This document shows, piece by piece, positions 18,089 through 27,718 of a DNA stretch of 64,000 nt. Where the stretch lies: contig NZ_AP021903.1 in assembly GCF_018326005.1 (NCBI RefSeq), forward strand, positions 1,676,001 to 1,740,000, read 5' to 3'. Source of the stretch: Pseudomonas sp. Seg1. Its GTDB lineage: Bacteria; Pseudomonadota; Gammaproteobacteria; Pseudomonadales; Pseudomonadaceae. The first letter of the stretch is position 1, and each line of letters starts with the position of its first letter. Made by a program: the position numbers and the translations under genes. The notes beneath the pieces are model-generated. The model was not told the origin of the DNA. It did not search any database and was given only the letters and a program-made list of their open reading frames with translations.

Positions 18089-19411
18089 TTAGAACTTGGC
18101 TTCCGCATCCAGCTGCAGGGTGTTGGCGTCTGCGTCACGCTGGGTACGGCTGGCGAAGTCAGCCTTGGTCAGGAAGTAGGTAGCGCCGATGGCGAAGTTC
18201 TTGTCGATGTCGTAACCGACCTTGAACTTGTGACCGCGCGAACCAGTGGTGCCGTTGGCGAAGTCGGAGTCGGTGAAGGCGCCGACCACGGCGTTGCGCT
18301 GCACGTCACGATAGTTGTAATCGAGGTTCAGGCCGAAGACTTTCGACTTGGCACCCAACAGCCACGCGGTGTCTTGATCGGTCACCGCATCGTTGTTCTT
18401 CACGTATTGGCCGTAGAAAGACAATGGCATCGGCAAACCACCGATGTCGACCTGGCTGAACCCTTCATACAGACGGAATTCGTTGTTGGCCGAGTTGCCG
18501 TTGACCGCCAGGGCGCACGGCGTGGAAGTGCCGGTGCAACGGCTGTCTTCATCATTCTGGTAGGCGTAGATGCTGCCGCCCAAAGTCACTTTCAGGTTGT
18601 CGGTGATGCTGAAGCGGCTACCCAACTGACCGGAAGTCAGACGCAGGTCGTGACGGAATTGCACGCCATCGCCATCGACGTTGTCCTTGAGGTTGTAGTT
18701 ACCCAGGCTGCCGAACAGTTCGGCGCTGCTGCCCAGCGGGTATTTGTAGGTAACGGCCAGACCTTCCGGGTTGATGTCGCTGTCCCAGATCACGTCGCCC
18801 ATGCTGACCCACGGTTGCAGCATCTTGCCGCCGATGATGTGCAGGTTCTTGATCTGATCAGGGTGGTAGTCGATGTAACCGAGGTCGAGCCAGATCTGCT
18901 TCTTGTCGAAGTAGTTGTCCTGGTCCTGGTTGGTCGAACGGGCATCATCGCCGCCGCCGGTGGCGATACGGATGCCGGTGTCGACTTGCGGGTTGATCTC
19001 GGTGTAGGCACCGAGGCGGGCACGGATACGCTGACGGTCCTTGTCGCGGCCACCGTTGTTCGGTTCGCCGTCGATCTTGATGGTTTCCTGACGGAAACGC
19101 ACATCGCCCTTGAACTGGGTCTTGGCGGCCCAGGCCAGTTTCTGGTCGAAGGCACTTTGTTCATTGGTCTTCTTCGCGACAGCCGCGACTTGTTCGTTGG
19201 TCTCTTGCTGCGCCTGCTGCGCGATTTGCTGAGCCTTCTGATCCTTGGCCAGTTCAGTTTGCAGTTCAATGTACTGCGCCTGGGAAATCGAACCGTTAGC
19301 CTTGAGCATGTCGAGCAGTTTGGCGTCGACTGCAGCACTGGCCGGAACACTCATGGCCAGCAACAGGCCACCGCACAGGGCCGCCGCAGTTTTCGTGGAA
19401 GCAAGACGCAT
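18089..19411 (-). CDS. Putative outer-membrane porin
   Basis: From ATG 19411 the 440-residue product starts with a clear signal peptide (MRLASTKTAAALCGGLLLAM, cleavage after ASA). A helical region with LKANGSISQAQYIELQ and a Gln/Ala-rich coiled coil (about residues 35-90) follows, then a beta-barrel. It ends in ...LDAEAKF, with the terminal phenylalanine typical of barrel proteins. This is the layout of the putative porin family (Porin_5 type). The permeating substrate is unknown. Confidence 0.87.
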   Translation of the reverse strand: MRLASTKTAAALCGGLLLAMSVPASAAVDAKLLDMLKANGSISQAQYIELQTELAKDQKAQQIAQQAQQETNEQVAAVAKKTNEQSAFDQKLAWAAKTQFKGDVRFRQETIKIDGEPNNGGRDKDRQRIRARLGAYTEINPQVDTGIRIATGGGDDARSTNQDQDNYFDKKQIWLDLGYIDYHPDQIKNLHIIGGKMLQPWVSMGDVIWDSDINPEGLAVTYKYPLGSSAELFGSLGNYNLKDNVDGDGVQFRHDLRLTSGQLGSRFSITDNLKVTLGGSIYAYQNDEDSRCTGTSTPCALAVNGNSANNEFRLYEGFSQVDIGGLPMPLSFYGQYVKNNDAVTDQDTAWLLGAKSKVFGLNLDYNYRDVQRNAVVGAFTDSDFANGTTGSRGHKFKVGYDIDKNFAIGATYFLTKADFASRTQRDADANTLQLDAEAKF

Positions 19412-19692
19412 AGCAATCTCCGAAGATGAGAGGGATGGCTGAACCATCCTGGGCACAACCGACGGTTGAAGGTCGGAAAACAGTGTCCGGGTAGAACCCG
19501 GCGCTCTAAAAACAGGCGCCAGTATCGCGATGGTTTATGACAGAGCAGTGGCACGGTGATGGCAGGTTGATGACGATGCGCATTTGTCGTGAACTATTGA
19601 TCTAGAGCGCTGTCGGCCGATTGCGGGTGTGCAATGCAACGCAATCGGCGATACTCGCCGGGCGCTGAAACCCAGTTGTGGAGAGCTTGTCG

Positions 19693-20817
19693 ATGCCGTT
19701 GCAATGCCTGCAAAACCTGTCTGAAATCGCTCCGGCGATGTGGGACGCGCTGGTGCCCGACACTCAGCCATTTCTGCGTCACGCCTTTCTCAGCGCTCTG
19801 GAAGACAGCGGTAGCGTGGGCCCCCACACCGGTTGGCAGCCCGAGCATTTGCTGCACATCGAAGACGGGCGATTGATCGCGGCGTTGCCCAGTTATCGCA
19901 AATGGCATTCCTATGGCGAGTATGTGTTCGATCATGGCTGGGCCGATGCCTGCGCGCGTGCCGGAATCGATTACTACCCCAAGCTGTTGACGGCGGTGCC
20001 GTTCAGTCCGGTCAGCGGGCCGCGGCTGTTGGCCGCCAACGTCGAGGACGGTTTCGAGTTGCTCAAGAGCCTGCCGGGTTATCTGGAAATCGAAGGGCTC
20101 TCCAGCGCGCACATCAATTTCACCGATCCGTTTACCGATGCCGCAATGGCCGAGCAGCCGGGCTGGCTGCAGCGCATCGGCTGTCAGTACCACTGGCAAA
20201 ATCGCGGATATCGCGACTTCCAGGATTTTCTCGACGTGCTCAGTTCGCGCAAGCGCAAGCAAATGCGCAAAGAGCGTGAGCAGGTGGCGGGGCAGGGCTT
20301 TGAATTTGAATGGCTTGAGGGGCGTGAACTGGACGAAGCGCAATGGGATTTCGTCTACGCCTGCTACGCCAACACCTACGCGGTGCGGCGACAAACGCCT
20401 TACCTGACCCGGGAGTTTTTCAGTTTGCTGGCCGAACGCATGCCCGAGGCGATCCGTGTGGTGCTGGCCAGACAGGGCTCACGGCCGGTCGCGATGGCCT
20501 TCAGTCTGGTGGGGGGCGACAGCTTCTACGGGCGTTACTGGGGTTGTCTCGCCGAGTTTGATCGACTGCACTTCGAGACCTGTTTTTATCAAGGCATGGA
20601 CTACGCGATCGCCAACGGTTTTCAGCGTTTCGACGCCGGCGCTCAGGGCGAGCACAAGTTGATTCGCGGTTTTGAACCGGTGATCACCCATTCGTGGCAC
20701 TACCTGCGCCATCCGGGTTTGAAAGCGGCGGTGAAGGATTTCCTGCACCAGGAACGCGCTGGCGTGCTGGCCTATGCCGAAGAGGCCAGAGCAGCCTTGC
20801 CCTACCGCCAAACATAG
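19693..20817 (+). CDS. FemAB/DUF482-type GNAT acyltransferase
   Basis: The ATG at 19693 follows GGAGA by eight bases; a GTG at 19678 is an alternative. The 374-residue protein reads as the DUF482 family of peptidogalycan-biosynthesis-like GNAT proteins. Recognisable parts are PHTGWQPEHL near the N-terminus, SSRKRKQMRKERE (about 175-190), and RYWGCLAEFDRLHFETCFYQG with FDAGAQGEHKL near the C-terminus. The reaction is not established for most members. Confidence 0.85.
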   Translation: MPLQCLQNLSEIAPAMWDALVPDTQPFLRHAFLSALEDSGSVGPHTGWQPEHLLHIEDGRLIAALPSYRKWHSYGEYVFDHGWADACARAGIDYYPKLLTAVPFSPVSGPRLLAANVEDGFELLKSLPGYLEIEGLSSAHINFTDPFTDAAMAEQPGWLQRIGCQYHWQNRGYRDFQDFLDVLSSRKRKQMRKEREQVAGQGFEFEWLEGRELDEAQWDFVYACYANTYAVRRQTPYLTREFFSLLAERMPEAIRVVLARQGSRPVAMAFSLVGGDSFYGRYWGCLAEFDRLHFETCFYQGMDYAIANGFQRFDAGAQGEHKLIRGFEPVITHSWHYLRHPGLKAAVKDFLHQERAGVLAYAEEARAALPYRQT

Positions 20818-20822
20818 ATCCT

Positions 20823-20912
20823 TGTAGGAGTGAGCCTGCTCGCGATGGCGGTCTTTCAGTCACCTCATCACTGTCAGGCGGACCGCTATCGCGAGCAGGC
20901 TCACTCCTACAA
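20823..20912. repeat. REP-type inverted pair
   Basis: TTGTAGGAGTGAGCCTGCTC and its inverse flank about 45 bases, between the convergent acyltransferase and aqpZ genes. Confidence 0.85.
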
Positions 20913-20928
20913 AGGGATTTCCGTGTCT

Positions 20929-21624
20929 TCAGGACTCCTCTTTACCCAACCAGCGATAGATCCCGCCACCGACTACCGCGCCAATCAGCGGCGCGACCCA
21001 GAACATCCACAACTGCGCGATCGCCCAGCCGCCGACAATCAGCGCCGGGCCGGTGCTGCGGGCCGGGTTGACCGAGGTGTTGGTCACAGGAATCGAGATC
21101 AGGTGAATGAGCGTCAGGGCCAGACCGATGGCAATCGGGGCCAGCCCCGCCGGAGCGCGTCTATCGGTGGCGCCGAGAATGATGATCACGAACATCGCGG
21201 TCATCACCAGTTCCGTGACGAAGCCTGCGGCCATCGAATACTTGCCGGGGGAGTGTTCGCCATAACCGTTGGAGGCCAGACCGGCGGCGATGTCGAAGCC
21301 TTCCTTGCCGCTGGCGATGTGCGCGATCAGCGCTGCCGCGAGAATCGCCCCGAGTACCTGGGCAATGATGTAAGCAGGCAGTTCTTTGGCCGGAAACCGA
21401 CCGCCGACCACCAGCCCGACCGAGACCGCCGGGTTGAGGTGGCATCCGCTGATGTGGCCAATGGCGAACGCCATGGTCAGTACCGTCAGACCAAACGCCA
21501 GGGCGACCCCCAGCACCCCGATTCCCAAAGGTGATGAAGCGGCGATCACGGCGCTGCCGCAACCTCCCAATACCAACCAGAATGTACCCAGCAACTCAGT
21601 AACTGAACGTTTGAACAGAGACAT
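20929..21624 (-). CDS. aqpZ: Aquaporin Z family water channel
   Basis: From ATG 21624 the 231-residue protein has six membrane segments and two NPA boxes, HLNPAVS and SVNPARS. The selectivity-filter arginine follows the second box. The GGCGSAV opening and length fit AqpZ rather than the larger glycerol facilitator GlpF. It moves water across the inner membrane. Confidence 0.93.
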   Translation of the reverse strand: MSLFKRSVTELLGTFWLVLGGCGSAVIAASSPLGIGVLGVALAFGLTVLTMAFAIGHISGCHLNPAVSVGLVVGGRFPAKELPAYIIAQVLGAILAAALIAHIASGKEGFDIAAGLASNGYGEHSPGKYSMAAGFVTELVMTAMFVIIILGATDRRAPAGLAPIAIGLALTLIHLISIPVTNTSVNPARSTGPALIVGGWAIAQLWMFWVAPLIGAVVGGGIYRWLGKEES

Positions 21625-21749
21625 GAGAGAGTCCTTGATAGACGTGCTATCGAGACCGCATCGAGTTGTGCATCCCTGCAGACTTACGACAGGCTCCGTG
21701 CTGGAGCCTTGGCTGAGTACAGCAGGGTTTGGATGGATTTCCAGCAGCC

Positions 21750-21798
21750 GATAAAAAACCGCCAGCGCCCGTGGTTGGCGGGCTGTGGCGGTTTTATC
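21750..21798 (-). terminator. Terminator downstream of the ABC exporter
   Basis: GATAAAAAACCGCC and GGCGGTTTTATC form the outer stem. Read on the minus strand it ends in a T-run, so it would stop transcripts coming from the ABC gene at 21939-23771. Confidence 0.65.
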
Positions 21799-21826
21799 CA
21801 GTCGGGATTCGGCGAATCCCCTGTGA

Positions 21827-21930
21827 TGATCGTTCCCACGCTCTGCGTGGTAACGCCTCAAGGGACGCTCTGCGTCCAGTGACGCGGAGCGTCACGGGCT
21901 GCATTCCCACGCGGAGCGGGGGAACGATCA
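21827..21930. repeat. Palindromic repeat, GATCGTTCCCACGCTCTGCG family
   Basis: This has the same organisation as 15562-15666, with a few base changes in the outer arms (GCGGAGCGGGGGAACGATCA on the right). It sits just after the ABC exporter gene. Confidence 0.88.
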
Positions 21931-21938
21931 TGAGAAGA

Positions 21939-23771
21939 TCAATCGATCCCGACAAACCCCCCGGTCTGGTGTGCCCACAGCCGCGCATACAGCCCACGGT
22001 GGGCCAGCAACTCGGCATGGGTGCCGCTTTCGGCAATCTTGCCGTTTTCCAGCACCACCAGCCGATCCATGCGCGCGATGGTCGAGAGGCGGTGGGCAAT
22101 CGCGATCACGGTTTTGCCCTGCATCAGGGTTTCCAGGCTTTCCTGAATCGCCGCTTCGACCTCCGAGTCCAGTGCCGAGGTCGCTTCGTCCATGATCAGG
22201 ATCGGCGCGTCCTTGAGCAGCACGCGGGCAATCGCGATGCGCTGACGCTGGCCGCCGGACAACTTCACTCCGCGTTCGCCAACGTGCGCATCGAAACCGG
22301 TACGGCCTTCAGCGTCCGACAGCAATGGAATGAACTCATCGGCACGGGCCTTGTGCACCGCGTCCCAAAGCTCTGCATCCGTTGCGTCGGGTTTGCCGTA
22401 GAGCAAATTGTCGCGGATCGAACGGTGCAACAGCGAAGTGTCCTGAGTGATCATGCCGATGCGCGCGCGCAGGCTCTCCTGGCCGACTTCGGCGATATTC
22501 TGCCCATCGATCACAATGCGCCCGCCTTCGACGTCGTACAGGCGCAACAGCAGGTTGACCAAGGTCGATTTGCCGGCGCCGGACGGCCCGATCAGGCCGA
22601 TTTTTTCGCCCGGTTTGATGGTCAGGTTGAGGTCGCCGATGATGCCTTTCTTCTTGCCGTAGTGAAAATCCACGTGCTCGAAACGCACTTCGCCACGGGC
22701 CACATCCAGCGGTTTGGCCTGTTCGTGATCAGTGACGCTGACCGGTTGCGAGATGGTCCGCAGACCGTCCTGCACCATACCGATGTTCTCGAAAATGCCG
22801 GTGACCACCCACATGATCCAGCCGGACATGTTGACGATACGGATCACCAGGCCGGTGGCCAGGGCGATGGCGCCGACGCTGATCAGCGATTGCGTCCACA
22901 ACCACAGCGCCAGCGCAGTGGTGCCGACGATCAACAAGCCGTTCATGGCGGTGATCGCCACGTCCATGCTGGTGACCACGCGGCCGGCCATTTGCGCCTT
23001 GACCGTTTGTTCTTCGATGGCTTCCTTGGCGTAGTGCTGTTCGAAATTGGTGTGGGCGAACAGCTTCAGCGTGGCGATGTTGGTGTAGCCATCGACGATC
23101 CGGCCCATCAGTTTCGAGCGCGCGTCAGAGGCTTCCACCGAGCGATCCTTCACCCGTGGCACGAAGTAATACAACGCGCCGATGTACGCGGCGATCCACG
23201 TCAGCAACGGGATTATCAGGCGCCAGTCGGCCTCGGCGAACAACACCAGCGAACTGATCGCGTAGATCACCACATGCCACAGCGCATCCACCGCTTGCAC
23301 CGCCGAGTCACGCAGCGAGTTGCCGGTCTGCATGATGCGTTGGGCGATGCGTCCGGCGAAGTCGTTCTGGAAGAAATTCAGGCTCTGCTTGAGCACGTAA
23401 CTGTGGTTCTGCCAGCGGATCATGCTGGTCATGCCCGGGCTCAGGGTCTGATGTACCAACAGGTCGTGCAGGCCAAAGAAGATCGGCCGCAGCACCAGCG
23501 CAACCACCAGCATCCACGTCAGTTCGAGGGCGTGGTCGCTGAAGAAATTCGGGTTCGGTGTGCCTTGGGCCAGGTCGATGATGCGGCTCAGGTAACTGAA
23601 CAGCGCCACTTCGATCAGCGCGGCGAACAGGCCGACGACGAGCAGGGCGGCAAAACTTGGCCAGACCTGCTTCAGGTAATAGGTGTAGAAGGGGAGAACG
23701 CGGTCCGGCGGAGACGCCGTCGGGGCTTCACGAAAAATGTCGATCAGTTGTTCGAAACGGCGATAGAGCAT
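21939..23771 (-). CDS. ABC exporter, fused permease and ATPase
   Basis: The 610-residue protein has a six-helix exporter membrane domain (about residues 25-325) and an ATPase domain. The ATPase has Walker A GPSGAGKST, a Q-loop, the signature LSGGQRQR and Walker B ILIMDEATSALDSE. It is a half-size exporter that would act as a homodimer in the inner membrane. From memory, the same gene order next to ppiA occurs at PA3228 in P. aeruginosa. The substrate is unknown. Confidence 0.92.
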   Translation of the reverse strand: MLYRRFEQLIDIFREAPTASPPDRVLPFYTYYLKQVWPSFAALLVVGLFAALIEVALFSYLSRIIDLAQGTPNPNFFSDHALELTWMLVVALVLRPIFFGLHDLLVHQTLSPGMTSMIRWQNHSYVLKQSLNFFQNDFAGRIAQRIMQTGNSLRDSAVQAVDALWHVVIYAISSLVLFAEADWRLIIPLLTWIAAYIGALYYFVPRVKDRSVEASDARSKLMGRIVDGYTNIATLKLFAHTNFEQHYAKEAIEEQTVKAQMAGRVVTSMDVAITAMNGLLIVGTTALALWLWTQSLISVGAIALATGLVIRIVNMSGWIMWVVTGIFENIGMVQDGLRTISQPVSVTDHEQAKPLDVARGEVRFEHVDFHYGKKKGIIGDLNLTIKPGEKIGLIGPSGAGKSTLVNLLLRLYDVEGGRIVIDGQNIAEVGQESLRARIGMITQDTSLLHRSIRDNLLYGKPDATDAELWDAVHKARADEFIPLLSDAEGRTGFDAHVGERGVKLSGGQRQRIAIARVLLKDAPILIMDEATSALDSEVEAAIQESLETLMQGKTVIAIAHRLSTIARMDRLVVLENGKIAESGTHAELLAHRGLYARLWAHQTGGFVGID

Positions 23772-23859
23772 CAGATAACCGCCCGGAGCACGGGCTCTCC
23801 TTTTATCGGTGTGAGCGGCGCGGGATCAGGCCAGCGCCGCTCGATACGCCCTGCAGAGC

Positions 23860-24423
23860 TTAGTCGATGACTTTGGCCGACTTGATGATCACAGGGTCGA
23901 CTGGCACGTTTTGCATGCCGCTTTTGGTGGTGGTCTGCGAGTTGACGATGATGTCGACCACGTCCATGCCCTTGACCACTTTGGCGAACACCGCGTAACC
24001 GGCATCACGACCCGGATCGAGGAAAGCATTGTCAGCCACGTTGATGAAGAACTGGCTGGTGGCCGAGTCAGGGTTGGAGGTGCGCGCCATCGACAAGGTG
24101 CCGCGAACGTTATGCAGGCCGTTGCTGGCTTCGTTCTTGATCGGTGCCTTGGTGTCTTTCTGCTGCATCTGCGGGGTGAAACCGCCACCCTGAGCCATGA
24201 AACCCGGGATCACACGGTGGAAAATCGTGTTGGTGTAAAAGCCGCTGTTGACGTAATCGAGAAAGTTTTTGGTACTGATCGGCGCCTTGACCGGGTCCAG
24301 CTCGATTTCGATCTGGCCGTTGGTGGTGTCCAGCAGCACGTGTGGTGCCTTGGCTGGCGTGGCCGCCATCAGGTTGGCAGCGAACAGCACGGTACCGGCG
24401 GCGAGGGCGAGTTTTTTCAGCAT
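23860..24423 (-). CDS. ppiA: Periplasmic peptidyl-prolyl isomerase (cyclophilin A)
   Basis: The 187-residue cyclophilin has a signal peptide ([21 protein letters not shown]). The catalytic-fold motifs [13 protein letters not shown] and [18 protein letters not shown] are present. It catalyses proline isomerisation of periplasmic proteins. Its ATG lies three bases after the stop of the upstream hydrolase gene, so the two are co-transcribed and probably translationally coupled. Confidence 0.93.
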   Translation of the reverse strand: MLKKLALAAGTVLFAANLMAATPAKAPHVLLDTTNGQIEIELDPVKAPISTKNFLDYVNSGFYTNTIFHRVIPGFMAQGGGFTPQMQQKDTKAPIKNEASNGLHNVRGTLSMARTSNPDSATSQFFINVADNAFLDPGRDAGYAVFAKVVKGMDVVDIIVNSQTTTKSGMQNVPVDPVIIKSAKVID

Positions 24424-24426
24424 GGG

Positions 24427-25230
24427 TCAGTGATCCTGAGATTGAATATCGGCTGCGGCGAGAAACTCCAGCAGCGTTTGATTGAAACGTTCGGGTTGAT
24501 CGAGCGGGGTGGCGTGGCGTGAATCGGCGATCACCACCAGCCGCGCATCGGGCAGCAGTTTTACATAGGTTTCTTTCAGTGCCACCGGTGTGTAGTCACG
24601 GTCGGCGCTGACGATGAGGGTTGGACAGGTCACTCGGGAAAGTCGTTCCTGAACCCCCCAGCCCACAATCGCATCGAAGCTGGCGAGATAAGCACGTTTG
24701 TCGTTTTTTGCCCAGCGTTCGGCCATTTTCTGCCGCAGATCGGCCTGTTCGGGTTTCGGGAAAAGTTTGCCGCCGAGGGCTTTGCCGATGGTCGCCAGGC
24801 TCAGCACGCGCATCAGGCTCCAGCGCTTGAACCACTGCCAGTAGTCGTCGCGGCTGCGCAGTTTCACCTCAGGCGCACTGTTGACGATGGTCAGGCTTTT
24901 GAGCAGTTGCGGCTGATCGACGCCGAACTGGAAGCCGATCATGCCGCCCATCGACAGCCCGACGTAGTGCACCGGGCCGAGGTTCAAGTGCTCGATCAGC
25001 GCCAGCATGTCGGCGCTGAAACCAGCGATGCTGTAGCGCTCGCGGGGCTTGTCGGAGCGGCCGTGGCCGCGCACGTCAGGGACGATCACCCGGTAGTGGG
25101 CGGCCAGCGCCGGGATCTGCATTTCCCAGTCCAGCGTGCTTGAACCGAGCCCGTGAACCAGTAGCAACGGTGTGCCGTGGCCATATTCCTCGTAGTGCAG
25201 GTTGCAACCTTCATGCTCGAAATACGCCAT
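24427..25230 (-). CDS. Alpha/beta-fold hydrolase
   Basis: The 267-residue protein has an oxyanion region HGLGSSTLDW, the nucleophile elbow GLSMGG (serine nucleophile), a catalytic aspartate in VSADRDYTP and the histidine in DSRHATPLDQPE. This is a typical alpha/beta hydrolase of the 3-oxoadipate enol-lactonase-like group, but its substrate is unknown. It lies between a LysR gene and ppiA on the same strand. Confidence 0.88.
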   Translation of the reverse strand: MAYFEHEGCNLHYEEYGHGTPLLLVHGLGSSTLDWEMQIPALAAHYRVIVPDVRGHGRSDKPRERYSIAGFSADMLALIEHLNLGPVHYVGLSMGGMIGFQFGVDQPQLLKSLTIVNSAPEVKLRSRDDYWQWFKRWSLMRVLSLATIGKALGGKLFPKPEQADLRQKMAERWAKNDKRAYLASFDAIVGWGVQERLSRVTCPTLIVSADRDYTPVALKETYVKLLPDARLVVIADSRHATPLDQPERFNQTLLEFLAAADIQSQDH

Positions 25231-25244
25231 CGGTGAACTCCGTG

Positions 25245-26168
25245 TCAGGCTTGTTCGGGGGCGGCGAACGGTGCGTCCAGCGGCAAAGTGTCGAAGGTAC
25301 GCAGCAGTTCGATAAGGATTTGCGTGGCCGGGCCCAGCGGTTTGTCCTTGTTTGAATACAGGTAGAAACTCGGGTTGCGGCTGCCGCCCTGATCCAACGG
25401 TAGCAGCTTGAGCGTGCCTTCTTTCAATTCGCGTTCGATCATGTGTCGTGGCAGCCAGGCGAAACCCAGGCCACTGCTGACAAACGTCGCGGCGGTGGCG
25501 AGGCTGCCGACGGTCCAGCGCTGCTCGGCGCCGAGCCAGCCGACGTCCCGTGGTTGTTGGCGGCCGGAGTCGCGGATCACCACCTGCATTTGGGTTTCCA
25601 GGTCCTGGAAGCTCAGCTCGCGATTGAGCCGATGCAGGGCATGGTCGGGATGGGCCACGGCGATAAACTCGACGTCGCTCAATTCCGCGCCGAGGTAGCC
25701 GGGGATGCCCATGCCGGTGATGGCCAGATCGGCCACGCCTTCGAGCAGCACTTCCTCAACGCCGGACAATACTTCCTCGCGCAGACGCACGCGGCAGCCA
25801 CGGCTCTGCGGCATGAACGCGGTCAACGCGCGGACGATGCGTGCGCTCGGGTAAGCCGCGTCGACCACCAGCCGCACTTCGGCCTCCCAGCCTTGTTCCA
25901 TATGGTGGGCGAGGTCTTCCAGTTGGCTGGCCTGTTTCACCAGTTGCCGCGAGCGGCGCAGCAACACGCCGCCGGCTTCGGTGAGCACCGCTTTACGCCC
26001 GTCGATGCGCAGCAACGGCACGCCAAGCTGATCCTGCATGCGGGCGACGGTGTAGCTCACCGACGATTGCGAACGGTGCAGGGCCTCGGCGGCCTGCGCA
26101 AAGCCGCCGTGGTCGACCACGGCCTGCAATGTTCGCCATTGATCAAGGGTCACGCGGGGCGCTTTCAT
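25245..26168 (-). CDS. LysR family transcriptional regulator
   Basis: ATG 26168 is preceded by GAGGAGC at a good distance. The 307-residue protein has an N-terminal winged helix (WRTLQAVVDHGGFAQAAEALHRSQSSVSYT, residues about 10-40) and a substrate-binding domain. It is divergent from a small secreted-protein gene, with azoR beyond that. The neighbourhood resembles PA3225, from memory. Likely targets are the divergent genes and azoR, by position only. Confidence 0.9.
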   Translation of the reverse strand: MKAPRVTLDQWRTLQAVVDHGGFAQAAEALHRSQSSVSYTVARMQDQLGVPLLRIDGRKAVLTEAGGVLLRRSRQLVKQASQLEDLAHHMEQGWEAEVRLVVDAAYPSARIVRALTAFMPQSRGCRVRLREEVLSGVEEVLLEGVADLAITGMGIPGYLGAELSDVEFIAVAHPDHALHRLNRELSFQDLETQMQVVIRDSGRQQPRDVGWLGAEQRWTVGSLATAATFVSSGLGFAWLPRHMIERELKEGTLKLLPLDQGGSRNPSFYLYSNKDKPLGPATQILIELLRTFDTLPLDAPFAAPEQA

Positions 26169-26217
26169 CAATAGCTCCTCTTGTCCTAAGCTGGCGGTCC
26201 CTCATGGAGACTGCCGA

Positions 26218-26532
26218 ATGAAAAAATTCTGTTGTGTGTTGCTGGCGCTGCTGCCGCTGACGGCGTTTGCGTATCCGATCGATGTGCAGAAAAACCTCAA
26301 CGGCATGAAGATCGATTACGAGTCCTTCGATACGGACAACGACATCGGCTCCATACGAGTGAGCAACTACGGTGATGTCGATGCGACCTGCAAAGCGGTG
26401 TTCAACAATGGCCCGGAGGCGCCGCGCACCCGCACCATCGATGTGCCTGCCGGCAAACATAAAAACGCCACGGCCAAGTTCACCCGAGAGATCATCAAGC
26501 TGCGCATCAACCTGACCTGCACCCCGAAATAA
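26218..26532 (+). CDS. Small secreted hypothetical protein
   Basis: The 104-residue product has a signal peptide (MKKFCCVLLALLPLTAFA) and a mature domain of about 86 residues with two cysteines that could form a disulfide. I do not recognise a domain of known function. It is divergent from the LysR gene with a 49-base gap, which probably holds both promoters. Confidence 0.75.
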   Translation: MKKFCCVLLALLPLTAFAYPIDVQKNLNGMKIDYESFDTDNDIGSIRVSNYGDVDATCKAVFNNGPEAPRTRTIDVPAGKHKNATAKFTREIIKLRINLTCTPK

Positions 26533-26544
26533 CAGTCGATCTCT

Positions 26545-26646
26545 TGTAGGAGTGAGCCTGCTCGCGATAGCGGTGTGTCAGCTACATCGATATTGACTGA
26601 TACACCGCTATCGTCGGAACGCCGCCCGGAGCCGGCTCACTCCTAA
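26545..26646. repeat. Degenerate REP-type inverted pair
   Basis: The left arm TGTAGGAGTGAGCCTGCTCG is intact. The right arm (GCCGGCTCACTCCTA) is degraded, with GGAACGCCGCCCGG replacing the core. Confidence 0.7.
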
Positions 26647-26673
26647 AGGTATGGTCAGCTTATAAACGAAATT

Positions 26674-26713
26674 ATCGATGCTTTATAGCAATTATTTGCG
26701 CTTTTTCATCGAT
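26674..26713. promoter_or_regulatory. Inverted repeat in the azoR promoter region
   Basis: ATCGATG (26674-26680) and CATCGAT (26707-26713) are exact inverses, 26 bases apart in an AT-rich tract about 60 bases before azoR. It could be an operator for the nearby LysR protein; this is not tested. Confidence 0.35.
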
Positions 26714-26774
26714 TCGACTCTGTTTAACCTTCACTCCATCGACCTACAACATTCTCGGATGGAGGCTACACAAC

Positions 26775-27374
26775 ATGTCCCGCGTTCTGATCATCGAAAG
26801 CAGCGCCCGCCAGCAAGACTCGGTATCCCGTCAACTGACCCAGACCTTCATCAGTCAGTGGAAAGCCGCGCACCCTGCCGATCAGATCACCGTACGTGAC
26901 CTCGCCGTGAAGCCGGTGCCACACCTGGACATCAATTTGCTGGGCGGCTGGATGAAACCCGCCGAACAGCGCAACGCCAACGAACAATCCTCGCTCGACC
27001 GCTCCAACGAATTGACTGATGAATTGCTGGCCGCCGACGTACTGGTCATGGCCGCGCCGATGTACAACTTCGCGATCCCGAGCACCCTCAAGGCCTGGCT
27101 TGACCACGTATTGCGTGCCGGCGTGACCTTCAAGTACACCGAAACCGGTCCGCAAGGCTTGCTCAGCGGCAAACGTGCCTATGTGCTCACCGCACGGGGC
27201 GGCATCTACGCCGGTGGCCCGGCTGATCACCAGGAACCGTACCTGCGTCAGGTCATGGGTTTCATCGGCATCCACGACGTGACCTTCATTCACGCCGAAG
27301 GCATGAACCTTGGCGGCGACTTTCAGGAGAAAGGCTTGAATCAGGCCAACGCCAAGCTGTCCCAGGTCGCTTGA
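26775..27374 (+). CDS. azoR: FMN-dependent NADH-azoreductase
   Basis: The 199-residue flavodoxin-like enzyme has the FMN phosphate loop ESSARQQDSVSR near residues 6-17 and the conserved PMYNFAIPSTLKAWLDHV segment (about 95-112). Length and motifs match AzoR (AcpD). It reduces azo bonds and quinones with NADH in the cytoplasm. Start ATG 26775 (MSRVLIIESS) is clear. Confidence 0.93.
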   Translation: MSRVLIIESSARQQDSVSRQLTQTFISQWKAAHPADQITVRDLAVKPVPHLDINLLGGWMKPAEQRNANEQSSLDRSNELTDELLAADVLVMAAPMYNFAIPSTLKAWLDHVLRAGVTFKYTETGPQGLLSGKRAYVLTARGGIYAGGPADHQEPYLRQVMGFIGIHDVTFIHAEGMNLGGDFQEKGLNQANAKLSQVA

Positions 27375-27482
27375 TATGTTAATCGCCAGATAATCGCCGA
27401 TTGTTTTAGTGACCTGGCGCAACCCCTTCAAGGCTCTACGCGCATCGAACCTCCCTTTGCACTTGTTGCTCCTGAGTGCTGT

Positions 27483-27521
27483 AGCCCGATTGAACGCCTT
27501 AGCGAGATCGGGCTTTTTTTT
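27483..27521 (+). terminator. Strong intrinsic terminator after azoR
   Basis: AGCCCGAT (27483-27490) pairs with ATCGGGCT (27506-27513) and is followed by eight more or fewer Ts. It lies 108 bases after the azoR stop, so it ends either a long 3' UTR or a separate small RNA. Confidence 0.85.
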
Positions 27522-27552
27522 GTCCACGATTCAGTGAACGACGTAGAACCCC

Positions 27553-27642
27553 TGTAGGAGTGAGCCTGCTCGCGATGGCGGTCATTCAGACACATCAAAT
27601 TGCCTGACACACCCTCATCGCGGGCAAGCTCGCTCCCACAGG
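27553..27642. repeat. REP-type inverted pair with mixed arms
   Basis: The left arm is TGTAGGAGTGAGCCTGCTCG while the right arm is CGGGCAAGCTCGCTCCCACA, so the two arms come from different REP sub-types. Confidence 0.8.
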
Positions 27643-27718
27643 GGATTTGTGTTGTTTGAGGGTTCGCGGTCTGGCGCAAAACCCGCTATCGTCGCCGCCA
27701 TTCGAAACAGAGGCGACC

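Noticed and set aside
23772-23859. Gap between the ABC exporter and ppiA searched for a gene
   Set aside because: Only about 88 bases, with no start/RBS combination; it is probably an operon spacer or short promoter region.
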